A stretch of 46,976 nt of DNA from Nitrospirota bacterium. GTDB taxonomy: Bacteria > Nitrospirota > UBA9217. Shown in pieces: positions 31,808-38,694 of this stretch. Below the pieces are notes generated by a model. That model was not told where the DNA came from, did not search any database, and saw nothing but the letters and a program-made list of their open reading frames with translations. The DNA is taken from positions 1-46,976 of the forward strand of contig JALNZF010000025.1 in assembly GCA_023229435.1 (NCBI GenBank), given 5' to 3'. How positions within the stretch are numbered: position 1 is the first letter of the stretch; each line of letters begins with the position of its first letter. The position numbers and the translations under genes are program-made.

Positions 31808-32518
31808 ATGTCAGAACACAAGCGAATTGACTCCGTTGAAGGCAAAGCAGGCCATCCCGCGCTGTGCGTACTGCCGGAGATCGAGAAAGAGGATGAACTT
31901 TTCGAGATCATCTGGACCCTGCGGGAAGATGGGGTCCTGTCCATGGACGAGATCGTTCAGAATTGCACCATCCAGGGATGTGAGGATATCCTTAAAGATC
32001 TTGCCGGGAACGGATGGCTCGAGATAAAAGGCCAGTCCGTGGAGCTGCTTGCCAAGGGTGAAAAAAGGGCGCGGGAGCTGGTCCGGAGACACCGTCTTTC
32101 GCTGCGGATGTTCTACGATCTTTTTGCCCTGGACGGCGCCGAGGCAGAGGCGTGCAAGTTCGAGCACATTCTTTCCCCCGAGGTGACGGACAGCGTCTGC
32201 ACCCTGCTCGGCCATCCGCCGAATTCGCCGGACGGCAAACCCATTCCAAGAGGCGAATGCTGCGCCATGTTCCGGCAGGAGATGAAACCCCTTGTCGCGC
32301 CGCTTGCCGATCTCGTGCCGGGAGAACAGGCAAAGATAGTATTCATCACGCCGGGCTCTCATTCCCGACTTGACCGGCTTTCCGCGATGGGGGTAGTTCC
32401 GGGCAGTATCGTCAAGCTTCATCAGAAACGGCCGTCTTATGTGATCCAGCTTGGCGAGACCATGATCGCCGTGGACAAAGACATTACGAAAGAGATCTTT
32501 GTGAAAAAGACCAGGTAA
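31808..32518 (+). CDS. DtxR-family metal regulator with FeoA-like domain
   Basis: The 236-residue protein begins with a winged helix (about 28-90, MDEIVQNCTIQGCEDILKDLAGNGWLEI). The metal-binding and dimer domain of the DtxR/MntR type follows (RRHRLSLRMFYDLFAL, EAEACKFEHILSPEVTDSVCTLLGHP). It ends with a FeoA/SH3-like domain (about 165-235, GSHSRLDRLSAMGVVPGSIVKL). In classic DtxR proteins the Cys and the E-x-C-x-x-E-H residues bind Fe or Mn. It probably responds to iron and may regulate feoB just upstream. AAAGGAGG precedes the ATG. Confidence 0.85.
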   Translation: MSEHKRIDSVEGKAGHPALCVLPEIEKEDELFEIIWTLREDGVLSMDEIVQNCTIQGCEDILKDLAGNGWLEIKGQSVELLAKGEKRARELVRRHRLSLRMFYDLFALDGAEAEACKFEHILSPEVTDSVCTLLGHPPNSPDGKPIPRGECCAMFRQEMKPLVAPLADLVPGEQAKIVFITPGSHSRLDRLSAMGVVPGSIVKLHQKRPSYVIQLGETMIAVDKDITKEIFVKKTR

Positions 32519-32692
32519 ACGGTCCGGAAATATCAACGGCTCAGCGATCTCAGCATGAACACCCGGCTCCCGGATATTGTTATTCCGTTCACCGTAATAG
32601 CTGAAATATTGCAGAAGGCTCCTCTGATGGAAATCGGGCAGGACAGGTAGTCAACCACCACAATCCCTTACCGTGAAAGAGCGGAACCGACT

Positions 32693-33361
32693 ATGAAAAA
32701 GATACTGATCGCGGATGACCTGAAAAAACTCCTCTTGAAGAGAAACGACTATCTCAACATTGCGGGCATCAGGGTATATACGGCGGCCACTAATGATGAG
32801 CTGCTGAGTCTTCACCGGGAGGAAAAGGCCAATCTCATCATCACGCATCTCGACATGAGCGGCATCAAGAACGTGGATCTCTTCAGGATCATCAGGAACG
32901 ATAAAGACCTGCGGGATGTCTCGCTTATCATGATCTGCAAGGGCAACCTGGTCAACCGGGAACTTTGCAAACAATGCGGCGCCAACGCGATCATAACGAT
33001 CCCGGTTGATCCGGACCTCCTGCACGGCAATGTGCGGAAACTGCTCAATGTAGCGCCGAGAAGTATCTACCGGGCCGCGCTCGCTGTTGCCATCGAGGGC
33101 AAGTTCAAGGACAGGCCGCTTCCCTTTTGGACCGAAAACATCAGCGTGAGCGGAATGCTCATCAAAACAGAGGAACCGCTTTCAAGAGACGACGGAATTT
33201 TCTTTTCGTTCTACCTTCCCAATGGCGCACACGTCAGCGGATATGGTGAGATCATAAGGGTCATTCAGGTGGAGGACGAGCCTGGTGTTTTTCTTTACGG
33301 GGTCAGGTTCACTTCGATCGATCCGGATGTCAAGTACGCGATCAAAGCGGCGATGAAATAA
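32693..33361 (+). CDS. Receiver-PilZ protein
   Basis: The 222-residue protein has an N-terminal receiver-like domain (about 1-118; IADD at the start, putative acceptor in IITHLDMSG, though the switch Thr and Lys positions read ICKGN and IPVD). A PilZ domain follows (about 122-222). The c-di-GMP motif is present: R-SIY-R (RxxxR) and NISVSG (NxSxxG). It could therefore bind cyclic di-GMP while the receiver is phosphorylated or only a protein-contact module. The neighbours give no clear target. Roles in motility or surface polymers are typical of the family. Confidence 0.8.
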   Translation: MKKILIADDLKKLLLKRNDYLNIAGIRVYTAATNDELLSLHREEKANLIITHLDMSGIKNVDLFRIIRNDKDLRDVSLIMICKGNLVNRELCKQCGANAIITIPVDPDLLHGNVRKLLNVAPRSIYRAALAVAIEGKFKDRPLPFWTENISVSGMLIKTEEPLSRDDGIFFSFYLPNGAHVSGYGEIIRVIQVEDEPGVFLYGVRFTSIDPDVKYAIKAAMK

Positions 33362-33426
33362 ATCTATCAATCCAACGCATGCTGTTGCTCCGCATTCCTG
33401 ATTGCCCTTCACCACTCTTTGCAAAA

Positions 33427-33981
33427 TTATTTCCGCGCCGGTCGTTGCAGTGCGGATCGCAAAAGCTCCCGCGCCTCGTTGAACATCGTTATGTAGGGTT
33501 CCGAACCATAGTCGAGGTAGGTATGATCGAAGGGGGTAAAGCTCCGGTCTTTATTGCCGTAACGGAGCGTCACTTCGGCATAGATGCCTTTGCCGATGTA
33601 CAGGCGGTGAGAGTAGTCTTTGGTTGTTGCAAGCACGACCTTGGCTTCGGTCACATATCCGGGGTCGAGGTTGATCCTGCGCCGCACACGGTTCTCTGCC
33701 TGAACGGCGAAGTTTTTCTCGATCCTGGTGGTATTGATCTTTATCGCCGACAGATCGCCGGGGTCCATCACGTGCTCAAAGAAAATAAACTTCCGTAAAA
33801 TCCCGGCCCCCATCTCATCCTGGTAAAAATCCGAATTAGTCCACGGAACGATCTCACTCTGGTAATCGACAGGGCCATATTCCTTTCGCACGATGTCGGC
33901 ACATGCGTCGAACAGCGCGGGCTCAGGTGAAAGCATCCCGATGAACAGCTTGACGGGTATGGGAAGACGTATCTCTTTCAT
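33427..33981 (-). CDS. DUF4416-family protein
   Basis: The 184-residue protein matches what I know of DUF4416: VKLFIGMLSPEPALFDACADIV near the start, the SEIVPWTNSDFYQDEMG segment, RRINLDPGYVTEAKVVLATTKDYSHRLYIGKGIYAEVTLRY, then FTPFDHTYLDYGSE. No signal peptide or membrane segment. The function of the family is unknown. The conserved Asp, His and Tyr residues suggest an enzyme, which is only an inference. It is divergent from the Rrf2 gene. Confidence 0.8.
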   Translation of the reverse strand: MKEIRLPIPVKLFIGMLSPEPALFDACADIVRKEYGPVDYQSEIVPWTNSDFYQDEMGAGILRKFIFFEHVMDPGDLSAIKINTTRIEKNFAVQAENRVRRRINLDPGYVTEAKVVLATTKDYSHRLYIGKGIYAEVTLRYGNKDRSFTPFDHTYLDYGSEPYITMFNEARELLRSALQRPARK

Positions 33982-34108
33982 ACTATCGTTATTACCTGTA
34001 GAAATAGATGCAGGTTAACTCTTGTGCGCAATATTATATCACAAAGTAGTGATGTACTGCCTTAAGATAGTAAGGTTTCATCATCCCATAAAAAGCAGTA
34101 TGTCGGGG

Positions 34109-34136
34109 CTTGACAAAGACCGCAGGTTTGATATAG
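34109..34136 (+). promoter_or_regulatory. Sigma-70 promoter of the Rrf2 gene
   Basis: TTGACA (34109-34114) and TATAGT (34131-34136) are 16 bp apart. The predicted start is about 34143, next to the ATG at 34144, and there is no ribosome binding site. The mRNA is probably leaderless. Confidence 0.7.
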
Positions 34137-34143
34137 TGAAGAC

Positions 34144-34551
34144 ATGCATATCACCCGCGAAGGAGATTACGGCATTAGAAGTGTGCTGTATCTCGCCCGT
34201 CAGCCGTTCAACAAAGTAAGTTTCGTGAACGAGATCTCCGAGGAATACAAGATACCGCGGAGTTTTCTCGCGAAGATACTCCAGAAGCTGGTGAAGGCGA
34301 AGATCGTCAGGTCCTACCGCGGCGTGAAGGGCGGTTTCTCGCTTGCCAAACAAGCGAAGGAGATCACGACGCTGGACGTGCTGAACGCGATCGAGGGCAA
34401 GATCGCCATCAACCTTTGCCTTGTCGACAAAAAGAAATGCAATTTTTCAAAACACTGTCCGACCTATTTTCTGTGGGTCAATGTTCAATCAAAAATAGTC
34501 GAAACACTTAAAAAGACCAATTTCGAAGACCTGGCAAAACAAAAAGTGTAA
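34144..34551 (+). CDS. Rrf2-family regulator with iron-sulfur cysteines
   Basis: The 135-residue protein has the Rrf2 winged helix (about 1-75, MHITREGDYGIRSVLYLAR, SFLAKILQKLVKAKIVRSYRGVKGGF) and three cysteines in CLVDKKKCNFSKHC (C-x6-C-x5-C). That spacing resembles IscR/NsrR/RsrR-type [Fe-S] sensors without matching one exactly. It lies 43 bp upstream of ccoN on the same strand, so control of the cbb3 operon by O2, NO or iron-sulfur status is a fair inference. The start codon lies at the predicted transcript start. Confidence 0.9.
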   Translation: MHITREGDYGIRSVLYLARQPFNKVSFVNEISEEYKIPRSFLAKILQKLVKAKIVRSYRGVKGGFSLAKQAKEITTLDVLNAIEGKIAINLCLVDKKKCNFSKHCPTYFLWVNVQSKIVETLKKTNFEDLAKQKV

Positions 34552-34593
34552 TACGCCTTCCTGAACAATAATTCCAGGTATGGGGACAACCTA

Positions 34594-35988
34594 ATGGCGG
34601 AGATTACCTATGATTACCGCGCAGTAAAGGGATTCGCATTATCCTCTCTCTTCTGGGGGATCATTGGACTTCTCGTCGGGGTCCTCATTTCGCTCCAGCT
34701 TGTCTACCCGCAGTTGAATTTCACATCCTGGCTCACGTACGGCAGGCTGCGTCCGCTCCATACCAATGCGCTCATCTATGGTTTCACCATCCCGGCGGCA
34801 TTCAGCATCTTTTTCTACCTTGTTCAGCGGCTCGGCAGGACGTCCCTTGCCTTTCCCGGCCTGGCGCGGGTCATGCTTGTTGTGTTCAACATAGCCATTG
34901 CGCTCGCGGCGCTGTCACTCTTAGCCGGCATGAACTCAAGCAAGGAATATGCGGAGCTTGAATGGCCGCTCGACATAGGCGTCGTCATCCTGTGGGTGAT
35001 GTTTTCGATCATCATTATCGGCACCATCATGAAACGCAAAGAAGAACAGATGTATGTTTCGCTGTGGTACATCCTGGCCACGGTGGTTGGTGTGGCCATT
35101 GTGTACATCGGGAACAACCTCGCGGTACCGGTCTCGTGGTTCAAATCCTATTCAGTGTATGCCGGCGCCAATGATGCCAACGTGCAGTGGTGGTTCGGGC
35201 ATAATGCCGTGGCCTTTGTGTTCACGACGATCCCGCTTGCGATCTTCTATTACATCCTTCCCAAGACAACGGGTGCTCCGCTCTACAGCCACCGGCTTTC
35301 GATCGTCGGGTTCTGGGCCTTGGTCTTTGCCTATCTCTGGACAGGCGCCCACCACCTGATCTATACTCCTCTGCCGGACTGGATCCAGACCGTGGCAATC
35401 GCTTTCAGTATCTTTCTGATCGCGCCGTCCTGGGCCTCGGTGATCAATGGATACGGGACCATGAACAACCAGTGGGCGCAGATGCGGTCGAACTATCTTG
35501 TCAAGTTCATCGTGCTCGGCATAACGTTCTACGGCCTCCAGACCATCCAGGGACCGAGCCAGGCGATCCGTGCCTTCAGCGCGCTTGTTCACTATACCGA
35601 CTGGGTCCCGGGCCATGTGCACATGGGCACCATGGGATGGGTCACGATGACGATATCCGCCGGGTTCTACTACATGATCCCCCGCGTATACAACACGGAA
35701 GTATACAGCGTTAAACTTGCGAACCTCCATTTCTGGCTTGTGCTGGTTGGACAGCTCATTTACTCCGTGACCATGTGGGTAACCGGTATCAGGCAGGGAG
35801 CCATGTGGCAGGCTATGGACAAGGACGGCAGTTTGCTCTATCCAAATTTCATTCAGACCTTGACGCCCAATTATCCTTTTTGGAACATGAGGACAGCTGG
35901 AGGAATCATCTTTTTTGCCGGATTTCTCGTGTTTGTTTTTAACATTTACAAAACGATCAGGAACACCCCGGCAACGCGGAACGCGTAG
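34594..35988 (+). CDS. ccoN: cbb3-type cytochrome c oxidase subunit I
   Basis: CcoN is the catalytic subunit of a high-affinity proton-pumping terminal oxidase that reduces O2 to water at a haem b3-CuB centre. The 464-residue protein has about 12 membrane helices. Haem and copper ligands are visible: RPLHTNALIYGF (low-spin His), WWFGHNAVAF (CuB His), LWTGAHHLIYTPLPDW (two CuB His) and VPGHVHMGTMGW (haem His pair). It opens the ccoNOQP operon. High-affinity oxidases of this type serve low-oxygen respiration. Confidence 0.96.
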   Translation: MAEITYDYRAVKGFALSSLFWGIIGLLVGVLISLQLVYPQLNFTSWLTYGRLRPLHTNALIYGFTIPAAFSIFFYLVQRLGRTSLAFPGLARVMLVVFNIAIALAALSLLAGMNSSKEYAELEWPLDIGVVILWVMFSIIIIGTIMKRKEEQMYVSLWYILATVVGVAIVYIGNNLAVPVSWFKSYSVYAGANDANVQWWFGHNAVAFVFTTIPLAIFYYILPKTTGAPLYSHRLSIVGFWALVFAYLWTGAHHLIYTPLPDWIQTVAIAFSIFLIAPSWASVINGYGTMNNQWAQMRSNYLVKFIVLGITFYGLQTIQGPSQAIRAFSALVHYTDWVPGHVHMGTMGWVTMTISAGFYYMIPRVYNTEVYSVKLANLHFWLVLVGQLIYSVTMWVTGIRQGAMWQAMDKDGSLLYPNFIQTLTPNYPFWNMRTAGGIIFFAGFLVFVFNIYKTIRNTPATRNA

Positions 35989-36056
35989 AGCAGGGGCAGA
36001 GGGTATTAGGGCGCAAGAATGATCGATCATGCCCGCTGCGTTCGAAGGAGTTCACC

Positions 36057-36629
36057 ATGAATGTCGATAAAAAGCCGGTTGTGTTCATCCTTCTTGCCAC
36101 GCTTGCGATCCTTGTGGGAACGCTTTTGACCACGTTCATTCCGCTTTTTGTAGGAAGCGCTTCACCCTCGATAGAGAAAGTGATCTTCTATAAGCCAATT
36201 GAGGTCGAAGGCCGCGACATCTATATCCGTGAGGGATGCAACAACTGTCATACGCAGACGGTGCGGCCGCTCCCATTCGAGACGGCCCGGTACGGGAACT
36301 ATTCAAAGCTCGAAGAATCAGCCATAGACCGGCCCCATTTGTGGGGGTCCAGGCGCACAGGACCGGACCTTGCACGGGTAGGCACGAAATATCCCGCCGC
36401 GTGGCACTATCTGCATATGAAAAATCCTCAGAGCATGTATGCGCAGTCGAACATGCCTGCCTACGCATGGCTTGCTGATAATAAGATCGATACGCGTTAT
36501 ACGGAAAAGAAGATGAAGACCCTCGGCTACCCCTATGCAATCGAAGACATGAAGGCACTGGAAGGGAAGACCGAGATGGATGCGCTCGTAACGTATCTTG
36601 TGCGACTGGGGAAGGAGTTGAAACCATAG
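36057..36629 (+). CDS. ccoO: cbb3-type cytochrome c oxidase subunit II
   Basis: CcoO is a membrane-anchored one-haem cytochrome c that feeds electrons to CcoN. The 190-residue protein has an N-terminal helix (about 8-30), the haem c site GCNNCHTQTVRP (about 61-65) and the family's VGTKYPAAWHYLHMKNPQSM block with a likely Met axial ligand. CCCGCTGCGTTCGAAGGAG lies before the ATG. It is about the normal size (usually near 200). Confidence 0.95.
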   Translation: MNVDKKPVVFILLATLAILVGTLLTTFIPLFVGSASPSIEKVIFYKPIEVEGRDIYIREGCNNCHTQTVRPLPFETARYGNYSKLEESAIDRPHLWGSRRTGPDLARVGTKYPAAWHYLHMKNPQSMYAQSNMPAYAWLADNKIDTRYTEKKMKTLGYPYAIEDMKALEGKTEMDALVTYLVRLGKELKP

Positions 36630-36630
36630 T

Positions 36631-36771
36631 ATGGGGTTCAAGGCCTGGCTTTACTTTGGTTTTACGATGCTTCTCGTCGTCGTTCTGCTCGGTATCATGG
36701 TCTATTTCTTCCGTAGTAAACGAAAAGACCGGGTAGAATCGCCGAAGTACCGGATGCTGGATGATGAGTAA
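36631..36771 (+). CDS. ccoQ: Small CcoQ-like membrane protein
   Basis: The ATG at 36631 starts a 46-residue frame, two bases after the ccoO stop: MGFKAWLYFGFTMLL, one membrane helix of about 20 residues, then a basic and acidic tail RSKRKDRVESPKYRMLDDE. CcoQ/FixQ proteins of this size stabilise the cbb3 complex. The DDE-type tail resembles the CcoS tail (RMMDDDS at 41458-41601), so the two share a motif. CcoQ is the better name because of its place between ccoO and ccoP. Confidence 0.8.
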   Translation: MGFKAWLYFGFTMLLVVVLLGIMVYFFRSKRKDRVESPKYRMLDDE

Positions 36772-36803
36772 TCAAATTCTACCCCAACATGGAAAGAAGA
36801 TTT

Positions 36804-36901
36804 CACCACAAAGACACTAAGACACAAAGAAAATCTTTTAAATTATGTTGTTAATCAAGACACAAAGATATTTTTGTATTTCTTCGTGTCTTCGTGGTAA
36901 A
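36804..36901. repeat. Dispersed CACNAAGACAC-type inverted repeat, copy 3
   Basis: TTCACCACAAAGACACTAAG (about 36801) is mirrored by TTCTTCGTGTCTTCGTGGTA (about 36881), with an AT-rich centre. It separates ccoQ from ccoP and could fold as a long hairpin in the operon mRNA. Confidence 0.6.
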
Positions 36902-36959
36902 TAGGGATCCGGTTTGTCCGGGCCAGGATTTAGAATTTTCATCAACAGGGAGCTGAACC

Positions 36960-37436
36960 ATGGGTGAATACGATGGCATACGGGAACGTGAAGAGGGCAG
37001 GAAAAAAATGCCCTTTGGCATGCTGGTCCTTTTTTTGTCTCTGCTCGTGTGCGGGTTGGTCTATCTGTATCTGTTCTCACCCCTGACCACGGGATGGAAA
37101 CAGGTAGGGCAGTATGAGAAACGCATGGAAGCCCACAAAACCGCCGTCATTACTCACGAGGTAAAGGAAGTGGCATCCGGCATATCAGAGACCAGGGAGG
37201 ACAAGGGGCCGGCGATCTATGTCTCTGACTGCGCCATGTGCCACGGGGAAAAATTAGAGGGAGGGATCGGCCCTGCTTTGACGGGTCCGAAGTTCCTCTT
37301 TGGCAATACACTTGCTGATCATATCCGGGTCATTGCCGACGGTACGCCGAACGGCATGCCGGGGTTCAAAAGGCAGCTCGGTCCGGATAAGATCCGTGCG
37401 GTGGCCCACTATATTCACTTTCGTCACGCCCATTAA
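36960..37436 (+). CDS. ccoP: cbb3 oxidase cytochrome c subunit, one-haem form (CcoP-like)
   Basis: The 158-residue protein has an acidic cytoplasmic start, one membrane helix (about 18-37) and one haem c domain (CAMCH at about 90-94, with GMPGFKRQL supplying a methionine). Standard CcoP has two haem c domains and about 290-310 residues, so one is absent here. The EGGIGPALTGPKFLFGN segment fits the CcoP C-terminal haem domain. GGGAGCTG precedes the ATG. With NorC carrying an extra haem domain in the same window, haem c distribution across the complexes is unusual. Confidence 0.85.
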   Translation: MGEYDGIREREEGRKKMPFGMLVLFLSLLVCGLVYLYLFSPLTTGWKQVGQYEKRMEAHKTAVITHEVKEVASGISETREDKGPAIYVSDCAMCHGEKLEGGIGPALTGPKFLFGNTLADHIRVIADGTPNGMPGFKRQLGPDKIRAVAHYIHFRHAH

Positions 37437-37442
37437 GCCGGC

Positions 37443-38693
37443 ATGAAACCAGCGACCTATCACGCCCGCCGATGGTTCTTCGCATTGCTGCAGGCTGTGC
37501 TGATGCTTGGTTTGCCTTTCCTCAGGATACACGGTGAAAGCGCCCTCCGCTTCGATGTTCCATCTCTCAAACTGTACTTTTTCGGTTCTGTCATCTGGAT
37601 CAGTGAAGCATACTTCTTCCTGCTTGTCTTACTCCTGTTCTTCATCGGCGTAATGCTCTTCACGGTCCTCTACGGCCGCATCTGGTGCGGCTGGGCATGC
37701 CCCCAGACAGTACTGTCTGATTTCGCGAGGTCCCTTGAACGAAGAGCGGCGTGGTTCACCCGCAATCAGGTCCTCCGCACGACGATATCGCATGTCAGCA
37801 TGCTGCTTCTATCACTCCTTGTTTCCGCCGACCTGATCTGGTTCTTCGTTTCTCCCTATGACATGTTTGCGGAGATCAAGAACCGAACACTGGGCCCCTG
37901 GGTGTTCTGGTCATGGACCCTGTTCACCGTTCTGATCTATCTCAATCTGGCATTCATCCGCCAGAGATTCTGCAGATCGGTTTGCCCCTATTCGAGGCTT
38001 CAGAGCGCATTTTTTGATGACAGGACGCTGACCATCGCTTTTAACCGGAAACGTGAAGAGGAGTGTCTCGGTTGTGAGGCCTGTGTGCGTACCTGTCCTT
38101 CAGGCATTGACATCCGGGATGGTCTCCAGGTGGAATGCATCAACTGCGCTGAGTGCATCGATGCCTGCGCAGGACAGATTGCGGAGCAGGGGAAGGAACC
38201 GCTCATCGAATATTCCCGGGGCGATTCCAGCGACGGAGCTCAAAAAGGGCCGCGTGCCCGCGCTATCGGGCTTTCGCTCGTCTTCGCGTTCATTGCCGCG
38301 ATGCTCGCGTATCAGATCTATGCTCGAATGCCTGTCGATTTCTGGGTGTTCCGCGACGAGGTGCAATCCTACCAGCAGGCAGGCACGAAAGGCGGCATGC
38401 TGAACGCCTACCTCCTGACCGTGGAGAACAGGAGCCTGGTTCCCGCGGGTTACCGCCTGAGCATTTCGGGCATCAAGGATGCTGAATTAATGGTTCCTCG
38501 GAACCCCATCCTGCTCCACCCCAATTCCTCATTGAGGATCAAGGTGTACGTGTTTGCGCGGAGAAAGAACCTCGTCAACCGTGTCACGCGGCTGCGTTTT
38601 ACACTGGAAAATATATCTTCCCGGGAGATCAGGATGGTACGGGAAGCGACGTTCATCTCTCCCGAACGATCGGACAAAGGAGGAGAGACATAA
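37443..38693 (+). CDS. ccoG: Cytochrome oxidase accessory polyferredoxin CcoG
   Basis: CcoG is a membrane Cu(II) reductase needed to insert copper into cbb3 oxidase. The 416-residue protein has several membrane helices, CGWACPQTVL, CRSVCPYSRLQ, and two 4Fe-4S-type clusters: CLGCEACVRTCPSGIDIRDGLQ and CINCAECIDAC. A C-terminal periplasmic Ig-like domain (about 300-405) follows. The start is three bases after the ccoP stop codon. It shares the operon with ccoI and ccoS. Confidence 0.95.
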   Translation: MKPATYHARRWFFALLQAVLMLGLPFLRIHGESALRFDVPSLKLYFFGSVIWISEAYFFLLVLLLFFIGVMLFTVLYGRIWCGWACPQTVLSDFARSLERRAAWFTRNQVLRTTISHVSMLLLSLLVSADLIWFFVSPYDMFAEIKNRTLGPWVFWSWTLFTVLIYLNLAFIRQRFCRSVCPYSRLQSAFFDDRTLTIAFNRKREEECLGCEACVRTCPSGIDIRDGLQVECINCAECIDACAGQIAEQGKEPLIEYSRGDSSDGAQKGPRARAIGLSLVFAFIAAMLAYQIYARMPVDFWVFRDEVQSYQQAGTKGGMLNAYLLTVENRSLVPAGYRLSISGIKDAELMVPRNPILLHPNSSLRIKVYVFARRKNLVNRVTRLRFTLENISSREIRMVREATFISPERSDKGGET

Positions 38694-38694
38694 C

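Noticed and set aside
34038..34053. ATCAC-N6-GTGAT dyad as a Crp site
   Set aside because: The half-sites are inverted relative to the TGTGA-N6-TCACA consensus, the arms are only five bases, and it has no good spacing to the Rrf2 promoter.
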